Source: MED-G20 sp038108155 (GTDB taxonomy: Bacteria; Bacteroidota; Bacteroidia; Flavobacteriales_D; Parvicellaceae). Taken from it: 64,000 nucleotides of DNA. This document shows, piece after piece, positions 18,657 to 28,282 of this stretch. Each line of letters starts with the position of its first letter. Positions within the stretch are counted from its first letter, which is position 1. Below the pieces are notes generated by a model. It did no database searches. It worked only from the letters and a program-made list of their open reading frames with translations, and had not been told where the DNA came from. Location of the stretch: NCBI GenBank assembly GCA_038108155.1, contig JAYNHP010000006.1, forward strand, positions 1-64,000. The letters are read 5' to 3'. The position numbers and the translations under genes were made by a program.

Positions 18657-19541
18657 TTAATTTTTAGATTTTATTAAATAAATTCCACAAAAAATTACTA
18701 GACATAAATAAAATTGAACTATTCCAAAGACTTCTCCATCAATAACGCCCCAAAATATGGCTACTATTGGAATTAAGTAAGTTACTGAAGATGCAAATAC
18801 AGATGATGTTTCTTTGATTAATAAGTTAAAAACCCAAAAAGCCAATCCACTTCCTAATATTCCTAAAATATTTATACAAATAAAATTCAAATAATTTGGA
18901 TCGTTATTTGTCAAATTATTTGTAAAATCTGTCTCAAAAAAAAGTAACACCCCAGCTATTGGGCCAATGAATATAAAAGACCAACTGGTAATTTTTAGTG
19001 CTGGAATATCTTGAAGATAAGTTTTGATAATATTTATGTTTAAGGCATAGCAAGCAGATCCTAAAACTGGAAATAAAGCATATAAAATTGAGCTAGAGAA
19101 AATATTGCCACTTGCACTTAAAAATATTAAACTAGTTGCTCCAATTAACCCCACAACAACTCCAATCACTGCTCTAAAATTTGTTTTTTGTTTGAATAGT
19201 ATCACCCCAAATAAAAGAGTGAAAAGAGGAGTAATCGAATTTAATATTCCATTTAAAGAACTATCAATTTTTGTTTGGGCTTTGATAAATAAAAAATAGG
19301 GTATTACACTTCCTATAATTGCAGATAATAGAAGAATATATCCAGTTTTCTTTTGAATTTTGAAAAAACTTTTAATTCCAAGAGGAAAGAAAACAAGAAA
19401 TACCACAAATATTCTGTAAAGTGTTATTTCTATGGGGGTGTAAGTAGTTAAGGCTTTTTTCATTAAAATAAATGAACTTCCCCATATTAACCCTAAAATA
19501 CAAAGTATTAAAATCTGATTAATTTTTTTTGAAAAGTCCAT
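18657..19541 (-). CDS. EamA/DMT-family transporter
   Basis: A 294-residue membrane protein with ten hydrophobic segments arranged as two repeats of five, the EamA (drug/metabolite transporter) layout. The first repeat starts ILILCILGLIWGSSFILMKKAL, with the typical WGSSF string; the second includes FRAVIGVVVGLIGATSLIF. Likely an exporter of a small metabolite. It ends directly against the peptidase gene on the other strand, leaving no room for a terminator, and its ATG abuts the upstream nitroreductase gene stop at 19542 if read along the - strand in the order nitroreductase then transporter. Confidence 0.88.
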   Translation of the reverse strand: MDFSKKINQILILCILGLIWGSSFILMKKALTTYTPIEITLYRIFVVFLVFFPLGIKSFFKIQKKTGYILLLSAIIGSVIPYFLFIKAQTKIDSSLNGILNSITPLFTLLFGVILFKQKTNFRAVIGVVVGLIGATSLIFLSASGNIFSSSILYALFPVLGSACYALNINIIKTYLQDIPALKITSWSFIFIGPIAGVLLFFETDFTNNLTNNDPNYLNFICINILGILGSGLAFWVFNLLIKETSSVFASSVTYLIPIVAIFWGVIDGEVFGIVQFYLCLVIFCGIYLIKSKN

Positions 19542-20171
19542 TTAGTCAACTTCAAATATGTCTTTGTTAGCCTTTCTGACTTTTTTATCATATTGAGAAT
19601 TATCAGATTCAGATCTGTATCCAATTGCAGCAACTACTCCAGCACTTAAGCTCTTTTTATTTATATCTAGAAAATCATTGTATTTTGAAGAGTCGAATCC
19701 CTCGATAGGACAAGAATCTATTTTTAGAGAAGCACATGCAGTCATTAAATGTGTCAAAGCGATATAAAGCTGATTTTTGGTCCATTCAGAGATTTCTTCA
19801 GAACTTTTATTAAGTAAGGTCTTTTTTAAAAAGTCACCATATCCTTTGTTCTTTTCAATGGATATTTTTTGACATAATGATTTATTCTCTATATATGAGT
19901 CAATGTCTTTTTCAAATACTTTAGTAGAATTACAAAATATAAAAAGATGGGAAGCATCAGAAACTTGAGACTGGTTGTAAGAAAATTTTCTTAATTCCTC
20001 TTTTTTAAGCTGATTTTCAATGATAATTACTTTAAATAATTGTAATCCATAAGAAGTTGGAGCTAGACGAATAGACTCTTTAATTATTTCTATTTCAGAA
20101 ATTGGAATTTTCTTATTGGGATCAAATTTTTTAGTAGCATATCTCCACTTGTAGTAATCGATTATATCCAT
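19542..20171 (-). CDS. Nitroreductase-family NAD(P)H oxidoreductase
   Basis: A 209-residue FMN-dependent nitroreductase. It begins DIIDYYKWRYATKKFDPNKKI, the family's flavin-phosphate binding start, then RLAPTSYGLQLFKVIII, and ends with CPIEGFDSSKY and GVVAAIGYRSESD. It would reduce nitro groups or quinones with NAD(P)H as a cytoplasmic homodimer. The ATG is at 20171, and the gene is followed without any gap by the EamA transporter. The physiological substrate is unknown. Confidence 0.9.
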   Translation of the reverse strand: MDIIDYYKWRYATKKFDPNKKIPISEIEIIKESIRLAPTSYGLQLFKVIIIENQLKKEELRKFSYNQSQVSDASHLFIFCNSTKVFEKDIDSYIENKSLCQKISIEKNKGYGDFLKKTLLNKSSEEISEWTKNQLYIALTHLMTACASLKIDSCPIEGFDSSKYNDFLDINKKSLSAGVVAAIGYRSESDNSQYDKKVRKANKDIFEVD

Positions 20172-20299
20172 AATTATTCCAATAATACCACAAATAAAGT
20201 TCTCAATGTATTTTGTTAGTTATTTTCATTGTAATTTAATAGAACGTAGCAAGAGTATGTTGTCAAAACATATATTTATACTAAAAATAACTATTAGAA

Positions 20300-22021
20300 A
20301 TGCAGACTAGAAAATATAAGTGGAAAAAAAAAGAAGTTGACCAATCAATAAGTCTCCGTTTAGCTAAAGAACTTAATGTCTCTAAGGTTGTTTCAGAAAT
20401 TTTGGTTGCAAGAGGAATTTATGATTTTGATTCAGCGCAAAATTATTTTAGACCCAATGATACACAATTTCAAGATGGGTTTTTAATGAAGGGAATGGAT
20501 CTCTCAGTAGAAAGACTGAACAAAGCTATTTCTAATAACCAAACTATTCTTATTTACGGTGATTATGATGTAGATGGAACATGTTCAGTAGCTATGATGG
20601 TTCGTTTTTTAAAACATCTTAAAGCCAAAGTTTTATATTACCAACCTCATCGAGAAACTGAAGGTTATGGCATCTCATTAAAAAGTGTAGAGTGGTCCAA
20701 AGAAAATAAAATTGATTTAGTAATTGCTTTGGATTGTGGAATTAAAGATTTTCTTGCTGCAGAAGCATATAAAAATAATAATATAGATTTAATTATTTGT
20801 GACCACCACAACCCTACAGAAATAATTCCAAATGCATTTTCAATATTAAATCCTAAGCAAAATAATTGTGCTTATCCATTTAAAGAGCTTTGTGGGTGCG
20901 CCGTAGGTTTAAAGCTTATTCAAAGCTATGTACATAAGTTTGATTTAAAACATGACTTTAGCCCCTATTTTCAGTTAGCAGCCGTTGCATCTGCTGCAGA
21001 CGTAGTTCCCTTAATTAATGAAAATAGGCTAATTACTTATTTGGGGCTTTCAGAAATAAATAAAAATCCAATTGCACCATTCTCATTACTTTTTTCAAAA
21101 TTTAATAAGTTGAACGAAATTAATCTTGGGGATTTGATTTTTAAAATAGCCCCAAGAATAAATGCAGCGGGGAGATTAGATACTGCATTGTTGGCTGCAA
21201 AATATTTGATATCCGATTCTCAGGAGTCTAATCAAGGATTAAATAAAATAGAGACTATTAATGAAGAACGCAGAAAATTAGACGAGTTAATAACTCAACA
21301 AGCGTTAAAAGATTTAAATTTGCAGCCTAAAGATAGATATACCAATTTAGTTTTTTCTGATAGTTGGCACAAAGGTGTAGTAGGCATTGTGGCATCTAGA
21401 ATTATTGAAACATATTATAAACCAACCATTGTTTTGTGTGGACAAGGAGATATCATTACTGGCTCTGCTAGATCTGTGAAAGGATTTGACCTTTATAATG
21501 TATTAGAAAATTTGAAACATTATTTTGTAAGATTTGGAGGCCACAAATATGCAGCAGGTTTAAGTTTAAAAAAAGAGAATTTAGCGTCATTTAAGGAAGA
21601 TTTTGAAAATGAAGTTGGAAAGTATATTCAAGAGCAAGATCTTATCCCAGAAATTAATATTGATTCTGAGCTTTCTTTAGGCCAACTTTTTGAAGGAATC
21701 AATAATCAGTCAAGGCCTAAAATTTACAGAATTCTAAAACAAATGGAACCATTTGGTATTGGCAACCCAAAGCCAGTTTTTCTTTTTAAAGGATTAAATC
21801 TTGAAAGTCCCGTTAGAATAGTTGGTGAAAAGCATTTAAAGTTTATTTTTTCTGATTCTACAAATGAAAATAAAATTGATGGTATATGGTTTAGTAGTAT
21901 TTCCTTTTTAAAGAATCTAAATGAGCAAAAGACCATGGATGTTGTAGGCACCATTGATGAGAACTATTTTCGAGGCAATAGAACTATGCAAATAATAATT
22001 AAAGATATAAGGGTTAATTAA
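20300..22021 (+). CDS. recJ: Single-stranded-DNA exonuclease RecJ
   Basis: A 573-residue DHH-family nuclease that degrades single-stranded DNA 5'-to-3' in recombination and mismatch repair. Manganese-binding motifs are present in order: YGDYDVDGT (86-94), ALDCGI, the DHH triad at 168-170 (DHHNP) and AAVASAADVVPL. The DHHA1 part has SDSWHKGVVGIVASRI and FGGHKYAAG, and a C-terminal OB-like domain includes PFGIGNPKPVFLF. Length is normal. Its last four bases overlap the end of the oppositely oriented MscS gene. Confidence 0.95.
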   Translation: MQTRKYKWKKKEVDQSISLRLAKELNVSKVVSEILVARGIYDFDSAQNYFRPNDTQFQDGFLMKGMDLSVERLNKAISNNQTILIYGDYDVDGTCSVAMMVRFLKHLKAKVLYYQPHRETEGYGISLKSVEWSKENKIDLVIALDCGIKDFLAAEAYKNNNIDLIICDHHNPTEIIPNAFSILNPKQNNCAYPFKELCGCAVGLKLIQSYVHKFDLKHDFSPYFQLAAVASAADVVPLINENRLITYLGLSEINKNPIAPFSLLFSKFNKLNEINLGDLIFKIAPRINAAGRLDTALLAAKYLISDSQESNQGLNKIETINEERRKLDELITQQALKDLNLQPKDRYTNLVFSDSWHKGVVGIVASRIIETYYKPTIVLCGQGDIITGSARSVKGFDLYNVLENLKHYFVRFGGHKYAAGLSLKKENLASFKEDFENEVGKYIQEQDLIPEINIDSELSLGQLFEGINNQSRPKIYRILKQMEPFGIGNPKPVFLFKGLNLESPVRIVGEKHLKFIFSDSTNENKIDGIWFSSISFLKNLNEQKTMDVVGTIDENYFRGNRTMQIIIKDIRVN

Positions 22022-23124
22022 TCTTTATTTTTTCTTGAATCAGAAACTATGTGAAGATCTCTTTGAGGATAAGGAATTTTTATTTTGTTATTTCTAAATG
22101 CCTGATCAATTGTAAGTCTTATATCACTTTTAATATTTACAATTTCCCAAGTTTGTTGTGCCCAAAAATAAACTTTAAATCTAAGTGCATGATCTCCAAA
22201 ATCTTCTAGTTCTATAGAGATATTTCTTCTTTTTTCTACAAGTGGATGTTTTAAGGCACTTTGGTAAAGAATTTCTTTTACCAATTGGGTGTCAGAACCA
22301 TAACCCACTCCAACAGAAATATTAAACCTTGTTACTTTATCACTAATGGTCCAATTAACTACCCTATCTGTCGTCAAGGAACTATTTGGAACTATAATAG
22401 TTTTTCCATCCAATGTTTTTAGTTGAGAGGTTCTAATAAAAATATTATCTACTTTGCAAATTTCATGATTGGGCATTTCTACCACATCTCCCACTTTTAT
22501 ACTACCATCAAAAAGTAATATAATTCCTGAAAAAACATCTGAAATTTGGCTTTGAAGCGAAAGTGTAAGACCTAAACTAACAGCTGCAACACCTGCGGTT
22601 AAAAAAGTAATATCAATTCCAATTCCTTGAATAGCAACAATGACTGCAACCAAATAAATTAAATATTTACTTAGTTGAGTTATAGAGTAAGTCCCAGCTT
22701 CATCAATCCATTTTTTATCCCTTGTTGATTTGAGAATTAAAACTCTAAAGATACTTAAGGATATTTTGGAAATTACTATTACAAAAATTAAATAAAAAAG
22801 TTTACCAATAGTAAAACTAAATCTTTCATAGACACCATCTACTTTTGAATCATAGTCAAATCCAAAAATTTCCTGATGAGAAAGAGAATTTATTTGATCA
22901 TATAAAAGTGATTCAAGAGCTAACAAACTAAAAACGAGTAGCAGTACTTGTTTTAAAAGCTTTTTAATATTTTTTATTCTTCCCTCAACAATCCATCCTT
23001 TTTGTTTTAAAACCCGTTCTAAGTTTTTGTTTATCCAATTATTTAAAACTAGCCAAACTAATACTACTACTCCAAAAAGACTTAGGTTAAGCAAATGTTG
23101 TTGTAAATATTCTATAAAATCCAT
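22018..23124 (-). CDS. MscS-family mechanosensitive ion channel
   Basis: A 368-residue membrane protein. There are four or so hydrophobic segments in the first ~190 residues, followed by the pore helix and MscS core: GVAAVSLGLTLSLQSQISDV and FSGIILLFDGSIKVGDVVEM, then the beta-domain (IFIRTSQLKTLDGKTIIVPN). It would gate under membrane tension to release solutes on osmotic downshock. The ATG is three bases after the dnaG stop, so it is probably co-transcribed with dnaG. Its end overlaps recJ tail-to-tail by four bases. Confidence 0.9.
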   Translation of the reverse strand: MDFIEYLQQHLLNLSLFGVVVLVWLVLNNWINKNLERVLKQKGWIVEGRIKNIKKLLKQVLLLVFSLLALESLLYDQINSLSHQEIFGFDYDSKVDGVYERFSFTIGKLFYLIFVIVISKISLSIFRVLILKSTRDKKWIDEAGTYSITQLSKYLIYLVAVIVAIQGIGIDITFLTAGVAAVSLGLTLSLQSQISDVFSGIILLFDGSIKVGDVVEMPNHEICKVDNIFIRTSQLKTLDGKTIIVPNSSLTTDRVVNWTISDKVTRFNISVGVGYGSDTQLVKEILYQSALKHPLVEKRRNISIELEDFGDHALRFKVYFWAQQTWEIVNIKSDIRLTIDQAFRNNKIKIPYPQRDLHIVSDSRKNKD

Positions 23125-23127
23125 AAT

Positions 23128-25062
23128 TTATTGTGTTACAATAATACCTAATTCCTTGGCAAATATATTGCGTACTTTGGTTAATTCCTTAATTTCTTTA
23201 ATTATTGATTCGTTGGATTCATTGGAGTCCATCTCTTTAAGTGCTTGTTGCTTCTCTAATATAAGATTTTCAGTTACTCTTAGTTTAAAAATAAAAACAG
23301 ACTCTTCCGCGGCTTGTTTTAAACGATCAGACTCAATTTTTGTGTGAATTTGATGTTTGTTTTTCCAATTTTCACTTAAAATATTTTGTGATGTTGTTAG
23401 GTCTGCAACTAGACTAGTTAAATCTGGATTTTGGACAAAATGTTGTTCATTTAATACCAATCCTTTTTCCAGTCCTTCTAAAAACTCATTAAAAACCAAC
23501 TGATATTTTTCATTTTTATAGGAAAGTTTATCCGACAAAATTTCCTCTACAATAAATTGGGCTAATGGATATTCTACAGTTGATTTTTCATTTTCATTTA
23601 AAACCTCTACTTTAATAGAATGTGCTCCATAGCTCAACATTAGTCTTATTAAATCCTGCTCTTGGTTACTCAAATCGTGTTTAACTCCCTTTTGAAATGC
23701 TTTGCTAGGTAAGTTGTTTGGACTAACAGATGGAAGTGAGTTTGTAGATTGTGGCTCTCTTTTGGAACGTAATTTTTTTTGAATTTCAGTAATAAGAAGT
23801 TGCTCATCCATTTCAAATATTTGAGCAGTTTTTTTAATGTAAACCGATCGAGATACTGCATCTGGAATAATAGAAATGGAAGTGATAATATCATTAATAG
23901 TTTTAGAAATATTAATTGGATCGTTCTTCGTTTTTTCAAGTAAGTGATTTGCTTTAAATGTAATAAAGTCAGTCTGCTGCTCATTTAAATAAGATTTAAA
24001 ATCTTCAGTAGATAATTGATGGGAATAACTATCAGGATCTTCTCCCTCGGGGAATAAAACTACTTTAACACTTAACCCAGCTTTTAATAACATATCCACT
24101 CCTCTAAAAGAAGCGTTAATTCCGGCTGGATCGCTATCATATAGAATCACAACATTATTGGTGAATCTTTTTATCAGCCTAATTTGACCATCTGTTAGCG
24201 AGGTTCCACTTGAGGCAACAGCATTTTTCACCCCGTTATGGTGAAGAGAAATAACATCGGTATATCCTTCTACAAGCAAACATGAATCACTTTTAATAAT
24301 TTCACTCTTGGATTGGAATAAACCATACAGCACATTACTCTTATTGTATATATCGCTTTCTGGAGAGTTGAAGTATTTTGCAACTTTCTTATCTGTTCTT
24401 AAAGTTCTTCCTCCAAAGCCTATTATTCTTCCTGTTATATTGTGAATTGGAAAAATTATTCTTCCGCGAAAAAAATCATAAGTCCCTTTCTCACCTTCTT
24501 TTATTAATCCAGATTTTTTTAATGGTTCTAGGCTGTAGTTAGAATTTTTTGCTTCATTTTCCAGAGCATTATAGTCCTCTGGAGAGTAACCAATTTCAAA
24601 TTTGTCTATTGTGTTGAGGTTATAACCTCTTTTTTTTAAATAGGACAAACCAACCGATTTCCCCTCATTGGTATCCTTTAAAGATTTTTTGAAAAACTCA
24701 TTAGCAAATTGATGGGCTAAATACAATCCTTCTTTCTGGTGCTTTGCTGCTATTTGTTCTTCAGATTCTTGAGTTTCTTCAATTTCAATATTGTATTTAT
24801 TGGCAAGCCACTTTAATGCTTCTGGATAGGATAAATGTTCGTGTTCCATTAAAAAGGAAACTACATTTCCTCCTTTTCCAGAGCTAAAGTCCTTAAATAT
24901 TCTTTTCCCTGGAGAAACCATAAAAGATGGTGTTTTTTCATTTGCAAATGGGCTTAGACCTTTAAAATTAGAGCCCGATTTTTTCAATTGAATAAAGTCG
25001 CCAATAACTTCTACTATATCTGCAGAATCAAAAATTTTCGCTATTGTTTCTTGTGGAATCAA
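23128..25062 (-). CDS. dnaG: DNA primase DnaG, zinc-ligand-less N-terminal domain
   Basis: A 644-residue primase that makes RNA primers for replication. The N-terminal domain is collinear with the CHC2 zinc-binding domain (KGLSPFANEKTPSFMVSPGK, then KDFSSGKGG), but the four positions normally Cys-His-Cys-Cys are Ser37, Ala40, Asp58 and Ser61, so zinc cannot be bound there. The RNA-polymerase/Toprim core is intact: GGRTLRTDKKVAKYFNSPES, EGYTDV from Glu265 and DSD at 309-311. A C-terminal DnaB-interaction region follows. Only TTG 25062 is available as start, since an in-frame TGA lies four codons before it. Confidence 0.93.
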   Translation of the reverse strand: MIPQETIAKIFDSADIVEVIGDFIQLKKSGSNFKGLSPFANEKTPSFMVSPGKRIFKDFSSGKGGNVVSFLMEHEHLSYPEALKWLANKYNIEIEETQESEEQIAAKHQKEGLYLAHQFANEFFKKSLKDTNEGKSVGLSYLKKRGYNLNTIDKFEIGYSPEDYNALENEAKNSNYSLEPLKKSGLIKEGEKGTYDFFRGRIIFPIHNITGRIIGFGGRTLRTDKKVAKYFNSPESDIYNKSNVLYGLFQSKSEIIKSDSCLLVEGYTDVISLHHNGVKNAVASSGTSLTDGQIRLIKRFTNNVVILYDSDPAGINASFRGVDMLLKAGLSVKVVLFPEGEDPDSYSHQLSTEDFKSYLNEQQTDFITFKANHLLEKTKNDPINISKTINDIITSISIIPDAVSRSVYIKKTAQIFEMDEQLLITEIQKKLRSKREPQSTNSLPSVSPNNLPSKAFQKGVKHDLSNQEQDLIRLMLSYGAHSIKVEVLNENEKSTVEYPLAQFIVEEILSDKLSYKNEKYQLVFNEFLEGLEKGLVLNEQHFVQNPDLTSLVADLTTSQNILSENWKNKHQIHTKIESDRLKQAAEESVFIFKLRVTENLILEKQQALKEMDSNESNESIIKEIKELTKVRNIFAKELGIIVTQ

Positions 25063-25115
25063 ATTAATTTTTCAGTATAAAATTATTGGTTTACAACATA
25101 AAAATACGAATAGTT

Positions 25116-25129
25116 CATTGTACACAATG
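25116..25129. promoter_or_regulatory. Short inverted repeat CATTGT-N2-ACAATG
   Basis: CATTGTACACAATG has perfect six-base arms around AC. It lies in the 140-base divergent gap between dnaG and the acyl-CoA dehydrogenase gene, about 50 bases upstream of the latter's -7 element. It could be an operator, but a repeat this short may arise by chance in AT-rich DNA. Confidence 0.25.
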
Positions 25130-25179
25130 CAATTTTAAAAAAATGCATCAACATTTAGCCATAGATTTTTAATTACCTA

Positions 25180-25187
25180 TACATTTG
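25180..25187 (+). promoter_or_regulatory. -7 promoter element (TACATTTG) for the acyl-CoA dehydrogenase gene
   Basis: TACATTTG matches TAnnTTTG and ends 15 bases before the ATG at 25203. This predicts a very short 5' leader of about ten bases. Confidence 0.5.
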
Positions 25188-25202
25188 TGTAAAATTAACA
25201 AA

Positions 25203-26381
25203 ATGAGTAAAGATCAATACCAAGCACACGACTATTACTTTATGGACGAACTTCTTTCTGATGAACATAAGTTAATCAGAGATTCTGCAAGAGCATGGGT
25301 AAAAAAAGAAGTCTCACCAATCATTGATGATTATTATGAAAGAGCAGAATTTCCCAATCAAATTCTAAATGGACTTGCTGGTATCGGAGGTTTTGGCCCC
25401 TATATTCCGGAAGAATATGGTGGAGCAGGATTAGATCAAATCTCATATGGATTAATTATGCAAGAATTAGAAAGGTGCGATTCAGGATTAAGATCAACAT
25501 CTTCGGTTCAGAGCTCTCTTGTTATGTATCCAATTTATAAATTTGGTAGTGATGACCAAAGAAAAAAATATTTACCTAAACTAGCCAGTGGAGAACTGAT
25601 AGGTTGTTTTGGGTTAACTGAACCTGATTTTGGATCTAATCCAGGTGGAATGGTTACCAATTTTAAAGAAGATGGAGATCATTTGATTCTCAATGGAGCT
25701 AAAATGTGGATATCTAATGCTCCATTTGCAGATATTGCTGTAGTTTGGGCCAAAGACCCTAATAACAGAATAAAAGGTGTTATTGTGGAAAGAGGGATGG
25801 ATGGTTTTCAAACACCAGAGATGCATGGAAAACATTCCTTAAGAGCCTCGGCAACAGGAGAACTTATTTTTAATAATGTGAGAGTTCCAAAAGAAAATGT
25901 TTTGCCAAATAAAGATGGTCTTGGAGCTCCATTAATGTGTTTAGATTCTGCAAGATATGGCATTGCTTGGGGAGCAATTGGAGCAGCAATGGATTGTTAC
26001 GATTCGGCTTTAAGATACTCCAAAGAAAGAATACAGTTTGGTAAACCAATCGCCAGTTTCCAACTTATTCAAAAAAAGCTTGCAGAAATGATTACTGAAA
26101 TTACTAAGGCGCAATTTCTAACTTTCCGTCTAGGGCAACTTAAAAATGAAGACAGAGCAACTTCGCCACAGATATCTATGGCTAAAAGAAACAATGTAGA
26201 AATGGCTTTGAAAGTTGCTAGAGAAGCAAGACAAATTCATGGGGCAATGGGAATTATGAATGAGTATTCTGTGATGCGACATATGGCCAATTTAGAATCT
26301 GTAATTACTTACGAAGGTACTCATGACATTCACTTGTTGATTACTGGTCTTGATATTACTGGGATTCAAGCTTTTAGTTAA
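25203..26381 (+). CDS. gcdH: Acyl-CoA dehydrogenase, glutaryl-CoA dehydrogenase type
   Basis: A 392-residue FAD enzyme of the acyl-CoA dehydrogenase family. The glutaryl-CoA type is suggested by GLRSTSSVQSSLVMYPIY, CFGLTEPDFGSNPGGM, the substrate-contact region LDSARYGIAWGAIGAA and the C-terminal catalytic-base region ITYEGTHDIHLLITG. It would oxidise and decarboxylate glutaryl-CoA to crotonyl-CoA in lysine/tryptophan breakdown, passing electrons to ETF. I use ATG 25203 (SKDQYQAHDYYFMDELL); a TTG six codons earlier overlaps the -7 promoter element and is unlikely. Family is certain, substrate class likely. The end overlaps gldD tail-to-tail by eight bases. Confidence 0.87.
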   Translation: MSKDQYQAHDYYFMDELLSDEHKLIRDSARAWVKKEVSPIIDDYYERAEFPNQILNGLAGIGGFGPYIPEEYGGAGLDQISYGLIMQELERCDSGLRSTSSVQSSLVMYPIYKFGSDDQRKKYLPKLASGELIGCFGLTEPDFGSNPGGMVTNFKEDGDHLILNGAKMWISNAPFADIAVVWAKDPNNRIKGVIVERGMDGFQTPEMHGKHSLRASATGELIFNNVRVPKENVLPNKDGLGAPLMCLDSARYGIAWGAIGAAMDCYDSALRYSKERIQFGKPIASFQLIQKKLAEMITEITKAQFLTFRLGQLKNEDRATSPQISMAKRNNVEMALKVAREARQIHGAMGIMNEYSVMRHMANLESVITYEGTHDIHLLITGLDITGIQAFS

Positions 26382-26949
26382 TCCACTGAAATGAACTTAT
26401 CATTTCTTCCAAGTCTTCAATGATAAAATTAATGCAAGGTTTCAACGAGTCGTAGTTGGGTTTAGCTTGAAAGAGTAGTTGCCCTGAAAAAAAATGTTTG
26501 GAACTATCTGTTATTGTAAAAGCATAATTACAGGCTGTATTGCCTTTTATTTCATAAGCTAGTGCAAAAACTTTTTCGTCTTCATTTTTCCAAACTCTTT
26601 CTACAATAGCAGATGATTTAAAGCTGTGCTCATAAACCATTTTTCTAAATCCCTCTGACATTTCTAAAAGATTGTCTTTCAACTCAAAATATTCACATAA
26701 AACTTCCGCTTTAAATTCAGGGAAAATGATAGTTTTACTGCATTTGGGATAGTCTTTAAATTTTTGCTCCCATGAAGCATAATCGGGAAGTTTAAAGCTA
26801 AACATGCAAGAATCTTTTATATCGTAAAAATCTTTTTCTGGTAAGTCTATTCTCAAGTAACTTTTTGGTTTTGGGAAAGATTTTTCTCTAGAGCAGCTTA
26901 AGGCTAAAATTAAAATAGATATTAATGAATATTTTAGGAAATTAATCAA
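26374..26949 (-). CDS. gldD: Gliding motility lipoprotein GldD
   Basis: A 191-residue lipoprotein: a hydrophobic N-terminus ends in a lipobox (ILALSC, with the lipidated Cys about residue 19), followed by the GldD hallmark PKPKSYLRIDLPEKDF and later KMVYEHSFKSSAI. GldD is needed for gliding and type IX secretion in Flavobacterium. It starts at TTG 26949 inside the last codons of gldE, an 8-base overlap; no ATG is available near. The gldE-gldD pair downstream of ssb is a conserved arrangement in this phylum. Confidence 0.92.
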   Translation of the reverse strand: MINFLKYSLISILILALSCSREKSFPKPKSYLRIDLPEKDFYDIKDSCMFSFKLPDYASWEQKFKDYPKCSKTIIFPEFKAEVLCEYFELKDNLLEMSEGFRKMVYEHSFKSSAIVERVWKNEDEKVFALAYEIKGNTACNYAFTITDSSKHFFSGQLLFQAKPNYDSLKPCINFIIEDLEEMISSFQWIN

Positions 26950-28267
26950 TTCTAACTTTTAGTTTCTTGATTCTTTTTTTATCAGATGCTTCAACTGTAA
27001 AATGGTAATTTTGGTAGGAGATTCTCTCATTTTTTAATAAAATCTTGCCTGCTTGCTCAATACAAAATCCAGCTAAAGTGTCAGATTCTCCCTTTGATTT
27101 TTCAAAAATTTTCCCATCGATATTTAGAATTTTATAAAAGTCAATTAAAGGAGTTTTTCCATCAAAAATATAATTATGCTCATCAATTTTTAAAAATGAA
27201 ACGTCTCTTTCGTCAAATTCATCTGTTATATCTCCAACTATTTCTTCAAGTACGTCTTCTAAAGAAACTATTCCCGATGAACCTCCGTATTCATCAACAA
27301 CAATAGCTATATGGGTTTTTTCTTCTTGAAATTCCTTAAGTAAGTCATCTAGTTTTTTATTTTCAGGGACAAATTTAGCATCTCTTAATAGCTTTTTCCA
27401 GTCATATTTAGAATCTTCATTCATATTGGCTAATAAATCTTTGACATACAAAATACCTTTAATTTGATCAAAAGTTTCTTCGTAAACAGGAATTCTAGAA
27501 AACTTAACTGTTTTCAGCTCGTTAATTAGAGATTTGTAATCTAAATCAGTTCTAAATGCTAAAACATCGGTTCTAGGGGTCATAATTTGTTTAACATCGG
27601 TATTTCCAAATTTTGATATTCCTTCTAAAATTTTTTTCTCTTCATTATTTTCTACGCTATCTTTTGTTAAATCAAGTACATGCTTAAGTTCCTCCGAATT
27701 TAAAAGCTCAATTTTTTTATCAATTTTTTTGTCAATTATTGATGTGCTTGATATAAGTAAATTACTTAAAGGATTGAAGATAATTTTTAAAACAGTAATA
27801 GGTAAAGCCATTATTTTTGAAAATCTTATATTGTAATTGTTGGCATAAACTTTTGGAATGACCTCTCCAAAGAGTAAAATTATAAATGTTACAGATACTA
27901 CCTGAATAATAAAACTCGTTATAAAGTTTTGTGTTTTAGAAGGGAAAATTTCACTCATTATTATTGAAGAAACTATAACTATAGCCACATTAACTAAATT
28001 ATTTCCAATCAATATAGTAGCTAAAAGTTTCTTTGGACTTTCTAGTAATTTTAAAACTCTCTTGCTGTTTTTATTGTCAGTTTCTTTGGACAAGTTTAGC
28101 TTCTGTGAATTAGATAAGCCAAAAATTGCCACTTCAGACCCAGAAAGAAGTGCAGATAAAAAAACTAAAATAAACATAACTAAAGCCCATATTCCAAGGT
28201 TAGGATTTGAAAAATCTACAATAATTAAAGGTTTCAATAAAAATTTAAAAGCAGATGGAATTTCCAA
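26942..28267 (-). CDS. gldE: Gliding motility-associated protein GldE (CNNM/CBS protein)
   Basis: A 441-residue membrane protein of the CorC/HlyC group: a CNNM/DUF21 domain with about four transmembrane segments (residues ~25-210), two CBS motifs (about 220-340, including IMTPRTDVLAFRTDLDYKSL and FSRIPVYEETFDQIKGILYV), and a transporter-associated C-terminal domain after SSGIVSLEDVLEEIVGDI. In Flavobacterium GldE can partly compensate for weak gldD alleles. The start is TTG 28267, 15 bases after ssb; the nearest ATG upstream is out of frame and no early in-frame ATG exists. It overlaps gldD by 8 bases. Confidence 0.9.
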   Translation of the reverse strand: MEIPSAFKFLLKPLIIVDFSNPNLGIWALVMFILVFLSALLSGSEVAIFGLSNSQKLNLSKETDNKNSKRVLKLLESPKKLLATILIGNNLVNVAIVIVSSIIMSEIFPSKTQNFITSFIIQVVSVTFIILLFGEVIPKVYANNYNIRFSKIMALPITVLKIIFNPLSNLLISSTSIIDKKIDKKIELLNSEELKHVLDLTKDSVENNEEKKILEGISKFGNTDVKQIMTPRTDVLAFRTDLDYKSLINELKTVKFSRIPVYEETFDQIKGILYVKDLLANMNEDSKYDWKKLLRDAKFVPENKKLDDLLKEFQEEKTHIAIVVDEYGGSSGIVSLEDVLEEIVGDITDEFDERDVSFLKIDEHNYIFDGKTPLIDFYKILNIDGKIFEKSKGESDTLAGFCIEQAGKILLKNERISYQNYHFTVEASDKKRIKKLKVRID

Positions 28268-28282
28268 TTCGTCATATTTGGT

